Counted from the first letter of the stretch, positions 16,403-24,949 are shown. The stretch: DNA of 64,000 nucleotides from Bin87 sp034423575 (GCA_034423575.1 DAOUIF010000070.1:20722-84721); one strand, 5' to 3'. Numbers and translations are program-made. The notes: a model not told the origin generated them from the letters alone.

Positions 16403-17887
16403 ATGGCGCATGCACATCATCATCACGCGGTGCCTTCGGTAGTGGAGGGCCGAACCGGTTTTCGGAGGGGGGCGGCGTTCATCATCGGCGGCCTGACCAG
16501 CGGCCACGGCGTGTTCCACTGGATCGCCCAGAGCTTCATCGTCGTGCTTCCCGAGGTTCGCGACCTGCTCCTCGGCGGCAGCATCATCGCGGCCACGAGT
16601 ATCCAGACCACCCGGGAGATTGCGTCCGGAGTGGTCGCGCTGCCCGGCGGCGTGCTGACGGACGCGCTGAGGCGGTATTGGGGCTGGGTGATGGCGGTCT
16701 GCATGGCCCTGTTCGGGGTTGGATGGCTGTTGATGGCGGCTGCCGGCTGGCAGGTGCCGGGCAGCGCGTGGCTGGTCACCAGTCAGACCGCAGACGCAGC
16801 CACCGGTGGCGGCGCTCTGAATCCCGTAGGGTACGCGCTGCTGATAATAGGCATGGCCATTGTCGCCATCGCCGCTTCGGTGTGGCACCTGCCCGCGATG
16901 GCCGCGTTGTCCTCGCACTTCGCCCACCGACGAGCGTCGGTGCTGTCTTTCCACGGTGTGGGTGGCAACGTGGGCGACGTACTGGGGCCGGCGCTGACCG
17001 GTTTGCTTCTGGTCACGATGACCTGGCAGTCGATTATCACCATCTACGCGGCGGTACCGATCTTCCTGGCGTTCCTAGTTTTCTGGGCATTCCGCGACAT
17101 CGGCCATCGCGCTCAGGTGGCCGCAGAGTCAGCCCCCACATTCACCATGCGGTCGCAGATCGAAGAGACCAAACTGCTGGTCAGGAACCCCCGTATTTGG
17201 GGCATCACCACCGTGGCCGGCCTGCGCGGGATGGCATACATCGGTTTTGTCACCGTGTTGCCCCTCTACCTGGCCGACCACCTGGGGTTGACCGTAGACC
17301 CGGAGGGCGGAGTTTTTGAGGGCGTTTTCATCCGCGGTTCGCTGATCGCGCTGCTAGTGCTGGTGGGCATCTTTGCCAGCCCGGTGATGGGTTACATATC
17401 CGACCGCCTGGGCCGCAAGATGGTGCTGATCCCGGGCATGATTTTCCTGGCGGTGGTCACCCTAATCATGGTGCCCTTCAGCACCAACCTGGCGGTCATG
17501 ACCGTGCTGCTGGCGGCGCTGGGGATGTTCCTCTACAGCGATCAGCCGATTCTCACCGCGGCCGCCATGGACATCGTGCGCGAGGGGACGGCGGCCACGA
17601 CGCTGGGACTGCTGTCGACCTCCCGCTTCATCCTGAGCGCGGCTTCACCGTTGATCGCCGGCTGGCTGTACGGGATCGACTACACCTACCTGTTCTACTA
17701 CACGGCGGCCCTTTACCTCGCTGCCGCGGTGATCCTGGCCGTGGTGCGGTTGCCGCAATTGGCGCCGGTGGAAGACCATCATGACGATCACGGCCACGGC
17801 GGTCACGATGGTCATGGGGATCATGGCGACCATGGACACCATGACGATCACGGCCACGATGATGGCCACGGACACCGGCAACACTGA
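16403..17887 (+). CDS. MFS transporter with His-rich N- and C-terminal ends
   Basis: 494 residues, twelve predicted spans of the major facilitator fold, with the MFS loop motif GYISDRLGRKMVLIPG between spans. The N-terminus is MAHAHHHHAV. The last 35 or so residues are almost entirely His, Asp and Gly (for example HHDDHGHGGHDGHGDHGDHG). An AGGAGG lies five bases before the ATG. Its place directly after the metal importer and the His-rich tails suggest it handles zinc or another divalent metal, or a metal chelate; no MFS family for zinc is confidently matched. Confidence 0.85.
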   Translation: MAHAHHHHAVPSVVEGRTGFRRGAAFIIGGLTSGHGVFHWIAQSFIVVLPEVRDLLLGGSIIAATSIQTTREIASGVVALPGGVLTDALRRYWGWVMAVCMALFGVGWLLMAAAGWQVPGSAWLVTSQTADAATGGGALNPVGYALLIIGMAIVAIAASVWHLPAMAALSSHFAHRRASVLSFHGVGGNVGDVLGPALTGLLLVTMTWQSIITIYAAVPIFLAFLVFWAFRDIGHRAQVAAESAPTFTMRSQIEETKLLVRNPRIWGITTVAGLRGMAYIGFVTVLPLYLADHLGLTVDPEGGVFEGVFIRGSLIALLVLVGIFASPVMGYISDRLGRKMVLIPGMIFLAVVTLIMVPFSTNLAVMTVLLAALGMFLYSDQPILTAAAMDIVREGTAATTLGLLSTSRFILSAASPLIAGWLYGIDYTYLFYYTAALYLAAAVILAVVRLPQLAPVEDHHDDHGHGGHDGHGDHGDHGHHDDHGHDDGHGHRQH

Positions 17888-17908
17888 TCGAGAGGGACAT
17901 CTACAAAG

Positions 17909-17941
17909 ATTGGGGGGCAACCCAGCGGGTCGCCCCCCAAT
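17909..17941. terminator. Bidirectional terminator after the metal-uptake operon
   Basis: ATTGGGGGGC (17909-17918) pairs perfectly with GCCCCCCAAT (17932-17941), and the loop contains an inner ACCC-agc-GGGT stem. TTATT follows on the plus strand. It lies between the MFS gene and the convergent cupin gene. Confidence 0.85.
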
Positions 17942-17969
17942 TATTAGCCGTCGTGGCCGCAGACCTGGA

Positions 17970-18329
17970 TTAGTCTTCGTTCTGCTGCGTTTGGCTTCCT
18001 TTCACGGTGATGGTGATGTGGGACATGGCAGTCTCGCGGGATCCGTGCCAGTGGTCTTCACCAGCGGGGATGATGGCCACGTCGCCCTCGGTTACTGTTA
18101 CTTCCTCGTCCCGAGTGGCCACGATGCCCGTGCCTTCGGTGACAATGAGGATCTGGTCGCCGCTGTGGGTGTGGAACTTGTTGCGCACGCCAGCACCGAA
18201 GTGAACTATACCGAAGTTGAAGTTGTTGCTGTCGTCCGGGTCCAGGATGGCCTGCCGACCTACGGGGCCGGTAAACAGAGGGGCGGTTCCCTCGGTCCTC
18301 TCTACTGCCGACATCTTTACGATTTTCAT
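17970..18329 (-). CDS. Cupin-domain protein
   Basis: 119 residues forming one conserved double-stranded beta-helix. The metal-binding cupin motifs are visible: GAGVRNKFHTHSGDQILIV (motif 1, His-His-Gln type) and GDVAIIPAGEDHWHG (motif 2, final His). Such small cupins bind a divalent metal and act as simple enzymes or sensors. Convergent with the metal operon and divergent from the small gene at 18544. Substrate unknown. Confidence 0.88.
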   Translation of the reverse strand: MKIVKMSAVERTEGTAPLFTGPVGRQAILDPDDSNNFNFGIVHFGAGVRNKFHTHSGDQILIVTEGTGIVATRDEEVTVTEGDVAIIPAGEDHWHGSRETAMSHITITVKGSQTQQNED

Positions 18330-18456
18330 GGGTCTCGTGTACCTCCAAAGCGTGTGGGGAAATCGAATGTCCCGAAAATAATACCGTGCGCTGCTTATGT
18401 CGTCTAGCGGGCCAGGAGGCCGCGGGTCGGCCAGTGTTCATCACCTGCGCTTCTCG

Positions 18457-18485
18457 TTGACTCCGCCTACGGCGGGCCGTACACT
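18457..18485 (+). promoter_or_regulatory. Promoter with a palindrome in its spacer
   Basis: TTGACT (18457-18462), 17 bases, TACACT (18480-18485). The spacer begins with CCGCC-TAC-GGCGG (18463-18475), a palindrome between -35 and -10, a good place for a repressor or activator. It drives the small gene at 18544 and probably the HAD and MFS genes after it. Confidence 0.6.
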
Positions 18486-18543
18486 GCGATGCCAGTTGAC
18501 CCCTCGATTAGAGTGAGCCGGATTTCCCCGAGGAGGTGCCAGA

Positions 18544-18783
18544 ATGAGTTTTGACCTGTATGAAAAGGGCATGAAAGTAGAAGCTATCGCCGATTTTGAA
18601 GTCCGCGAGGTGATGGCCTCCCCAGTGGGTTCCTCCGTGCGCAGCATAACCACGGGAGACGTGGGAGAAGTGCGGGAAAAGCGGACGATCGGTCCCGCGA
18701 CTTGGCTGATCGTCTACTTCGACAGTGTGAAGCGCCAGATTAACGTCGACCAGACCAACATCGACAACATCAAGCCTGCCTGA
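18544..18783 (+). CDS. Small conserved-looking protein of unknown function
   Basis: 79 residues with an excellent AGGAGG seven bases upstream of the ATG and a good promoter. The sequence (VREVMASPVGSSVRSITTGD, VGEVREKRTIG, WLIVYFDSVKRQINV) alternates beta-strands in a way typical of small SH3-like barrels. No catalytic residues stand out. It is followed 18 bases later by the HAD hydrolase gene, so the two are probably one operon. Not matched to a named family. Confidence 0.75.
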   Translation: MSFDLYEKGMKVEAIADFEVREVMASPVGSSVRSITTGDVGEVREKRTIGPATWLIVYFDSVKRQINVDQTNIDNIKPA

Positions 18784-18801
18784 CCCTGCGAGGACCCCCG
18801 C

Positions 18802-19539
18802 ATGACCGACAACCCCCTCGCCCAGGTCGACACGCTCGTCTTCGATATCTTCGGAACCGTGCTTGACCTGGGCGGCAGTTTGTCCGGGCCTGCCGGACGC
18901 TTTCTCGTGGAACACGGTTCTTCGGTCACGCCGGAAAAGTTCTGGGACGACTGGCGCGGGCGGCAGCGCATCGAGCAGTACCAGGACAATCTTTACATGC
19001 TGGGTCACAGTGGGTACCTGGAAACCTGCCGGCGGTCCTTCGTCTATTGTTTACGCCTCCACGGTGTGGCCTTTGAGCCCGCAGACGTGGACTGCTTCAT
19101 GGGGGTCTACGAAGACCTGAGCCCATTCGACGACGCTGTGCACGGTCTGCAAAAGCTGGTCGAGAGCAGGCGATTTGGGCTCGTGGTGCTGTCCAACGGC
19201 GAGCAGTCGTACCTGGAGCGTATGGCCGCGAATAACGTGGGGATCCCCTTCGATGACGTCATTTCCGTAGAGAAAGCCGGCGTCTTCAAGCCCCACCCGG
19301 CAGTGTACCGGACCGCCGCACGCATCCTGGACAAGGCGCCGGGCGAGATTATGATGGTATCCTCCCATTCGTTTGACGTCACTGGTGCCCGGGCGTCGGG
19401 ATTTCGTGCCGGTTACGTGAACCGTTACCACCTGCCGAACGAAGTGTCGGCCTATCTTCCCGATTTTGAGGTAGCGGATTTCCACGGGTTGGTGGATCGG
19501 TTGCTCTCGGCTACAAGGTCCGGAGTTGGCGGGCAGTAG
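18802..19539 (+). CDS. HAD-superfamily hydrolase, haloacid dehalogenase type II-like
   Basis: 245 residues. Motif I is VDTLVFDIFGTVLD with the nucleophilic Asp near residue 15. Motif II is VVLSNG, the conserved Lys lies in KAGVFKPHPAVY, and the last motif is MVSSHSFDVTGARASGFRAG. This order and the FDIFGT and KPHPAVY details match type II (S)-2-haloacid dehalogenases more than phosphatases. True substrate not provable from sequence. Start has AGGAC nearby; the next gene begins 3 bases after the stop. Confidence 0.85.
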   Translation: MTDNPLAQVDTLVFDIFGTVLDLGGSLSGPAGRFLVEHGSSVTPEKFWDDWRGRQRIEQYQDNLYMLGHSGYLETCRRSFVYCLRLHGVAFEPADVDCFMGVYEDLSPFDDAVHGLQKLVESRRFGLVVLSNGEQSYLERMAANNVGIPFDDVISVEKAGVFKPHPAVYRTAARILDKAPGEIMMVSSHSFDVTGARASGFRAGYVNRYHLPNEVSAYLPDFEVADFHGLVDRLLSATRSGVGGQ

Positions 19540-19542
19540 CCC

Positions 19543-20778
19543 ATGGCCTCCGTTGCCGTCGCCGGACGGCTGCGCGCGTTTTCCGCTCTCCGCCACCGGG
19601 ACTTCCGGTGGTTCTTTCTGAATATCGGGGTGCAGTCCTTCGGCCAGGGCATCCAGTTCCTCGGCATCGGCTTCCTGATCATTGACCTCGGCGGTGAGAA
19701 GACTGCGCTGGGTCTGGCGGTCAGCCTCTTCGGCGTTTCCAACCTGGTCTTCACCTTCGTGGGTGGCGTGCTCGCCGACCGGGTTGACAGGAAACTGTTC
19801 CTGATCTGCTGTGTCCTGGGCAACGCCATCGTGACGCTGACCCTAGCCTTTTTGGCGTTGACCGGCCTGGCCCAGATCTGGCACGTGTACGCCGTTGTGT
19901 TCATCCTGGGCGGCCTGATGGCCGTGCAGATGCCCGCCCGTTTCGCGCTCGCGGCGGACTTGGTTCCCCGCGGAGATATGATGAACGCGGTGGCCTTGCA
20001 CACCTCAGTGGGCCAGATCGGCAATATGTTGGGCCCCCTGGTCGGTGGTTGGGCGATCCAGTACATCGACACCTGGGCCGGGATCATGATCAACGGGGTT
20101 AGTTATCTGGTGGGCATCGGGTTCCTGATGATGGTGGCTCGCCCCGCCTCCATGACCCGGCGGAATTCCTCGCCCATCAGCGACTTTGTGGGTGGATTGT
20201 CCCACGCAATTCGGACCCCCATGGCAGCGGTGCTGATCTTCCTGTCAGCGACCTTTGGCTTTTTCGGAATGGCTTACATGCAAGTAGTACCTGCTTTCAC
20301 CACCGAATTCCTGCGCCTGAACGCCTTCCAAACAGGGGTATTTATGGTGTGCCGGGGCGCCGGAGCGTTCATGGGATCCATGGTGGTTGCCAGCTGGGGC
20401 GACAGCAAGAACAAGGGACTCTTGATGTACTTGCAGCTCGTGATCTGCTGCATCGGGCTGATAGCCATGGCCTGGTCGCAGTGGTTCTGGGCCGCGTGTA
20501 TGCTGGTTGCCCTGGTGGGTTCCACCAGCATCGGAGGTTTCTGGCCGGTGTCCAGTTCGATGATGCAACTGACGACGGCTCCGGATATGCGCGGCCGGAT
20601 GATGGCGATGATGCAACTCGCCCCCGTATTCCACTTCCTGGGAGCGTGGCCTTTGACCTGGCTGGCGCAGCTGTACGGTTGGTCTGCCGCGATCACCAGC
20701 GGGGCCGTCGTGCTGCTGGTCATTTCGCTCGCCGGCTGGATGTATCGGCCCATGGTGCGGCGAATGAACGAGATCTGA
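19543..20778 (+). CDS. MFS transporter (enterobactin-exporter-like MFS_3 type)
   Basis: 411 residues with twelve hydrophobic spans. The opening FSALRHRDFRWFFLNIGVQS and the loop GGVLADRVDRKLFLICC are typical of MFS drug or siderophore exporters of the EntS type. It is in the inner membrane. The gene starts 3 bases after the HAD hydrolase stop, so the two are co-translated; a detoxification role for the pair is possible but not shown. Confidence 0.87.
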   Translation: MASVAVAGRLRAFSALRHRDFRWFFLNIGVQSFGQGIQFLGIGFLIIDLGGEKTALGLAVSLFGVSNLVFTFVGGVLADRVDRKLFLICCVLGNAIVTLTLAFLALTGLAQIWHVYAVVFILGGLMAVQMPARFALAADLVPRGDMMNAVALHTSVGQIGNMLGPLVGGWAIQYIDTWAGIMINGVSYLVGIGFLMMVARPASMTRRNSSPISDFVGGLSHAIRTPMAAVLIFLSATFGFFGMAYMQVVPAFTTEFLRLNAFQTGVFMVCRGAGAFMGSMVVASWGDSKNKGLLMYLQLVICCIGLIAMAWSQWFWAACMLVALVGSTSIGGFWPVSSSMMQLTTAPDMRGRMMAMMQLAPVFHFLGAWPLTWLAQLYGWSAAITSGAVVLLVISLAGWMYRPMVRRMNEI

Positions 20779-20831
20779 ACAGCCTCGGATTTGAGCCTGA
20801 AGATGCGTAAATCCGGGGCCGTTCCGTCCAC

Positions 20832-20860
20832 TTGCCGCATCCCCACAACTATCGTATATT
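20832..20860 (+). promoter_or_regulatory. Promoter of the VOC-family gene
   Basis: TTGCCG (20832-20837), 17-base spacer, TATATT (20855-20860), 44 bases before the ATG at 20905. The intergenic position after the MFS gene and the good spacing support it. Confidence 0.55.
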
Positions 20861-20904
20861 GCGCGGCAACAGGCGCCCTAATTTCGTCACTCAAGGAGGG
20901 AATA

Positions 20905-21354
20905 ATGGTAAAGCCCAAGCAAGTTGGTCACCTGGTCATCAACGTTTCGGACGTGGAAGCGTCCACCAAGTTCTACACCGAAATCCTCGGGTTCGAGATC
21001 GCTGTCCAGCGTCCCACCGCGACCTTCCTGACCTGCGGCGAAATCCATCACGACCTGGCCTTGTTCCAGGCATCTGAGGACTCGCCGTCGGTGGGCAAGG
21101 GCCACATCGGCCTCAACCACTTCGCCGTGCAGGTGGAAGATTTCGACTCCCTGCGCGACCTGTACCACACGCTGCTGGAGCACGACGTCAAGGTCGACCG
21201 CACCACCGACCACGGAATGACCGGAAGCGTGTATTTCGAGGACCCGGACGGCAATGGCATCGAGTTCTACTACGACAAGTTTGACACCGCCGAGGAGGGG
21301 CTGGCCGAGATGCGCCGCGAGGGCCGCGAGAATACGGTCCTGGTCATCGACTAG
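20905..21354 (+). CDS. VOC-family (glyoxalase/dioxygenase fold) protein
   Basis: 149 residues with AAGGAGGG just before the ATG. The opening VGHLVINVSDVEASTKFYTE has the first metal-ligand His; GLNHFAVQVEDFDSLRDLY begins the second module and VYFEDPDGNGIEFYYD carries the final Glu. The H/H/E set fits a divalent-metal VOC enzyme such as a catechol-type dioxygenase or lyase. Substrate unknown. An upstream in-frame extension lacks homology and a ribosome binding site. It has its own promoter and terminator, so is monocistronic. Confidence 0.9.
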   Translation: MVKPKQVGHLVINVSDVEASTKFYTEILGFEIAVQRPTATFLTCGEIHHDLALFQASEDSPSVGKGHIGLNHFAVQVEDFDSLRDLYHTLLEHDVKVDRTTDHGMTGSVYFEDPDGNGIEFYYDKFDTAEEGLAEMRREGRENTVLVID

Positions 21355-21378
21355 AATCGCAAGAATGGCGAAACTTCG

Positions 21379-21406
21379 AGGGGCGGGTCTGTCACCCGCC
21401 CCTTTT
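21379..21406 (+). terminator. Rho-independent terminator of the VOC gene
   Basis: AGGGGCGGGT (21379-21388) and ACCCGCCCCT (21394-21403) form a perfect 10-bp stem with a 5-base loop, followed by TTTT. It lies 25 bases after the VOC stop, before the convergent PAC2 gene. Confidence 0.88.
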
Positions 21407-21433
21407 GGTTTGACTGAGTACCCGCGCCGGGGA

Positions 21434-22399
21434 TCAACGTTCGGGCGTGTCGTCGTCGGAACCAGGCAGGTCGAACTGCCCCAGGATATCAGCAAGCGTG
21501 CCTTCGATGCTCGGATCCAGCTCCACCGGTTCTTCGAAAGGCTGGAACTGGTAGTCGTTGCGCACCCGGTCGATGTACCGCCGCGCCTCGTCGTTGCGCT
21601 GGGCAACCCGATCCAAGGATTCCAGCAGACGCGTCGCCTCCTCTTCGTACCGGGGGCGCAGGTCCGACAAATCGATGTCCAGCGAGTACAAGGCGCGCAG
21701 CCGACGCATGATGTCATAGAAGGCCCGGTGGTCGGTAGTGATCCCCAATTGACCGCCGCCGCTTCCGCTGAACGGGAACATGGGCGCCATGGCGCCGACC
21801 CGCACCATCTCGACGTCCGGATGCTGATAGTGGGCAATGCTGACTAAAGCCATGCCCACGGTGGGCCCCTGCCGTTGCTGGGATCCGTAGCTGGAGAACA
21901 GCATTCCGTGCTGGCGCAACTCGTCGGCCATGGATGCCCTGCTGTACACGCACGACACCCGGCGTTCCAATTCCGGCGGCGCGGGGCCGTTATAGCCTTC
22001 CACGGCGGCTATCTTGGGGTTCCCCAACGCCGCCGCGGCTTCGAAAAACGCATCCCCATACAGATCGATCCGGTACCAGGGTTCGACCCCCAGGAAGATG
22101 ACCACGCCGTCTCCGGCGTCCCAGAACCCGTTGTCCCATTGCATCGGACGACTGGGGAGACCGTCGTCGAAAGCGGCCCGGGGCCGGTACAGGTCGTGGG
22201 TTCCCGCGATCTGGAAGGGGAAGCACATCCGTGAAATCTCTTCGGTCATCCGGCCGATGCGCCGGGCCGACAGCTTGTCGATCAACCAGCGGGGCATACC
22301 GCTGGAGATGTTGCCGCCATCGGACCACTGCCGTCGCCAGCCGGCGACAAGCACCCGTGCTTGCCGGGTTTCGTCCAGCGATATGAGCGACTCGGCCAT
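21434..22399 (-). CDS. PAC2-family protein
   Basis: 321 residues. The pattern GWRRQWSDGGNISSGMPRWL, IFLGVEPWYRIDLYGDAFFE, and SIAHYQHPDVEMVRVGAMAP resembles the PAC2 (proteasome-assembly-chaperone-like) family found in archaea, actinobacteria and Chloroflexota. Bacterial members have no firmly known function; the fold is an alpha/beta ligand-binding domain. The final 100 residues are helical and acidic. It is the last gene of a three-gene minus-strand run after the GMC oxidoreductase and glutaredoxin-DinB genes, 22 bases downstream of the latter. Confidence 0.7.
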   Translation of the reverse strand: MAESLISLDETRQARVLVAGWRRQWSDGGNISSGMPRWLIDKLSARRIGRMTEEISRMCFPFQIAGTHDLYRPRAAFDDGLPSRPMQWDNGFWDAGDGVVIFLGVEPWYRIDLYGDAFFEAAAALGNPKIAAVEGYNGPAPPELERRVSCVYSRASMADELRQHGMLFSSYGSQQRQGPTVGMALVSIAHYQHPDVEMVRVGAMAPMFPFSGSGGGQLGITTDHRAFYDIMRRLRALYSLDIDLSDLRPRYEEEATRLLESLDRVAQRNDEARRYIDRVRNDYQFQPFEEPVELDPSIEGTLADILGQFDLPGSDDDTPER

Positions 22400-22421
22400 G
22401 ATGCCCTCCTCCCATTGGCCC

Positions 22422-23201
22422 TTAGATCAGTTGTGCTGGCGTGAAGATGCCCTCCATATCCTCTTCGGTCGCAGGGGTCTGGGCCGGTTGACCCAGCTGG
22501 TCGTCCATGAACCAGTAAACCTGCTTGAGGTGATGGGTGCTGTGGCTGAGGATTATGTTGAGCAGCTCCAGAACCGTGACCTCGCCGCCGTAATGCGCCG
22601 GCACGACCCGATCAAAGCCCTCGGTGTCGTCGCTGTTCAGGAACGCGACGAGATCATCAGCCACGCCGCAGGCGTAGTCCGCGATTTCCTGTGGCTTTTG
22701 CAGGTGCGCCAGGCTTTCGCGACAGGCGCGCATGTCGTCGGAACTCATGGAGCCCCGGGTGTGGCTCGTGTACGCCAGTTCCGGGAACGACACGATGTGC
22801 ACGAGAGTGTCCCGGAGCATTTCCGGCCGCCACTGCACCGGCTGCGCCAGTTGCTCTGCGGACAGTTCCAGGGTCGCGCGGACGGCGGCTTCCAGGATCC
22901 GGCGGTACTTGTCCGCCAGCCACGCCGTCTTGCCCGACAGGTCGATGGGGGCATCGTCCAGCCCCAACGCCGGGATCAGCTTTTTGGGGTAGTACCCGAT
23001 GATTACTTCCGTCCCGTCAATGATGGTGACGGGAGCGGACAGCACACCACGGGATTTCAGGTCCTCACGGGCGGGCTCGTCGGTTAGCAGGTCGTGGTGT
23101 TCATACTGAACACCGTTGGACGCCAGGAATTCCTCCAGGGTCCGGCAGCTGAATCAACCAGGGTTGGTATAAACGTGCACTTCGCGAGTCGTGGTGGTCA
23201 T
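22422..23201 (-). CDS. Glutaredoxin-DinB fusion, candidate selenoprotein with in-frame TGA (Sec16)
   Basis: Read from ATG 23201, the frame gives REVHVYTNPG, then TGA (23156-23154), then FSCRTLEEFLASNGVQYEHH and a complete glutaredoxin fold including the cis-Pro SAPVTIIDG and VIIGYYPKKLIPALG. The TGA sits where the first Cys of the CxxC motif belongs, giving U16-F-S-C19. From about residue 90 a DinB-like four-helix domain follows, with SHSTHHLKQVYWFM near the end. Total 259 residues. GGGAG lies eight bases before ATG 23201; no ribosome binding site precedes the internal GTG at 23045, which would cut the glutaredoxin domain in half. Alternative explanation: a nonsense mutation or sequencing error of TGC/TGT. 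Confidence 0.7.
23118..23143 (-). promoter_or_regulatory. SECIS-like hairpin after the in-frame TGA
   Basis: On the minus strand a stem starts 10 bases after the TGA. GGAC pairs with GTCC, then a bulged C, CC with GG, a T-T mismatch, and GGA with TCC around the loop GGAAT. The loop begins 20 bases after the TGA and opens with G. Both features agree with the general rules for bacterial SECIS elements (loop about 16-37 bases after UGA, G among the first loop bases). Folded by eye only. Confidence 0.4.
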
Positions 23202-23229
23202 CGGAATTTCTCCCTATGTCGGATCGAGC

Positions 23230-24768
23230 TCATTCTCCGGCGCGGAACCAGTCAGACTTCCGCTCGGCAATCATGATTGTGGTGCAATTGGTGTTGGCGC
23301 GGATGCAGTCGGGCATCACCGATGCGTCGGCCACATGGAGGTTCTCCATGCCGTGCACCCGGCAATGCTGGTCGACCACCGCCATGGGATCGTCGGCCGA
23401 TCCGATCTTGCATGTTCCGGAGATGTGCTGGGACGTGCTTACGACGCGCTTCAACCAGTCGTTCAGCGCTTCGTCGCTTTCCAGATCCGAGGGCAACGGG
23501 TCCAGCAGTTCGTCGGCGACGTCCTTGTAATGATCGCTTTCCAGCAGGTTGACGCAGACACGGACCGCCTCGCGCATCCGTGACAGGTCGAACTCCTCCT
23601 GGAAGTAGTTGTAGTTCAAGGCGGGCTGATCTTGCGGGTCGGTGCTGGCCAGTTGCAGGTGACCCGAGCCCACCGCCAGTTCCAGGATGCAGGTGAATCG
23701 AATGCCCTCAGCCTCCAATGGGTCACCGGCGATGGGCGACGAAAAGGAGGACTGCATGATCTGGATGTCGTTGCGCAGATGGCTGCCGCTTGCCGTGTAG
23801 CGGAGGCACACCTGGGTGCGCGGGGCCGCCGGGTCCAGCGGGAAATCGTCTTTCACCTTGACCGGCACGCGTATGTTGGGATGGTCGCGCAGGTTCTGTC
23901 CGACGCCCGGCAGTTCATGCACCACGGGGATTCCCATTTCCCGCAGGTGGTCGGCAGGCCCGACGCCCGACAATAGCAGTAGTTGGGGTGATGCGATCGC
24001 GCCAGAACTCAGGATGATGTCGTTAGCTTCAGCCGTGAACACTTCGCCACCGCTTTCCACTTCCACTCCCACCGCCCTCTTGCCCTCCAACAGGATCCGG
24101 CGACAGGTGACGTTGGGACGGATGGTCAGGTTCAGGCGATGCCTGGCCTCGCGAAGGTAAGTGATGGACGTGCTCATGCGCACGCCGTTGGGGTTGTTCA
24201 TGGGCACTGGGCCGACCCCACCCGACTCCGGATGGTTCATGTCCGGGTCGTGGGGATGGCCCGCGTCGCGGCAGGCGTTCCAGAAGGCAACCTGGGCCGG
24301 CAGCCAGTCTTCCTGCCTGTGCCGTCGGACCGGTATGGGTCCGGTGTTACCGTGGAAATCGTCGCTGATATCGACGTCAGTTTCCATTTTCCTGAAGTAG
24401 GGCAGGCAGTCGGTGAACTTCCACTCGTCGTTGCCCAGGGCCGCCCAGGCGTCGTAGTCCTCGGGGACGCCGCGGAGCAGCACCTGGCCATTGATGGCCG
24501 ACGAACCGCCGACGACCCTGCCGCGGGGCACGGGCATCGGGTTGGCCTGACCGGGGTTCTGGGCCCAGAAAGTCCAGTTGTGCGGAGCGTTCACCGCCGA
24601 GGCGGTCTGGTCGTAACCATATTTGAGATCGTCCGGATACAGTTCGAAATCGGGGTAGTCTGGACCGGCTTCGAGAAGGAGAACCGATCGGTCAGGGTCC
24701 TCAGTGAGCCTTGCCGCCATGGTGCAGCCGGCGGACCCTGCCCCGATGATGATTACGTCGTACTTCAT
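23230..24768 (-). CDS. GMC-family FAD oxidoreductase (choline-dehydrogenase-like)
   Basis: 512 residues. The FAD-binding N-terminus is YDVIIIGAGSAGCTMAARL with the ELLEAG-type acidic end (VLLLEAGPDY). GMC signature 1 is PRGRVVGGSSAINGQVLLRG and signature 2 is ILSSGAIASPQLLLLSGVGP. The C-terminal active site has SQHISGTCKIG with its His, and VADASVMPDCIRANTN. These flavoenzymes oxidise alcohols; substrate unknown. It starts the minus-strand run followed 28 bases later by the glutaredoxin-DinB gene. A close paralogue lies at 49415-50965. Confidence 0.94.
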   Translation of the reverse strand: MKYDVIIIGAGSAGCTMAARLTEDPDRSVLLLEAGPDYPDFELYPDDLKYGYDQTASAVNAPHNWTFWAQNPGQANPMPVPRGRVVGGSSAINGQVLLRGVPEDYDAWAALGNDEWKFTDCLPYFRKMETDVDISDDFHGNTGPIPVRRHRQEDWLPAQVAFWNACRDAGHPHDPDMNHPESGGVGPVPMNNPNGVRMSTSITYLREARHRLNLTIRPNVTCRRILLEGKRAVGVEVESGGEVFTAEANDIILSSGAIASPQLLLLSGVGPADHLREMGIPVVHELPGVGQNLRDHPNIRVPVKVKDDFPLDPAAPRTQVCLRYTASGSHLRNDIQIMQSSFSSPIAGDPLEAEGIRFTCILELAVGSGHLQLASTDPQDQPALNYNYFQEEFDLSRMREAVRVCVNLLESDHYKDVADELLDPLPSDLESDEALNDWLKRVVSTSQHISGTCKIGSADDPMAVVDQHCRVHGMENLHVADASVMPDCIRANTNCTTIMIAERKSDWFRAGE

Positions 24769-24949
24769 GGGGTTCCACCTCCTGGTAAACGCTCCTGGAT
24801 CATTGCTTGTGGCGGATTATCGCCCCAATCGCCGCCGCCGGCAAGGGCCGGGACAATCTCGGCCACCTCAGCACACTTGTGATAGACTTTTCGCCGATTT
24901 GGGAGGCAATGCCTCCATCGACTAGCACAAAGCACAGGGAGACGCGGCA

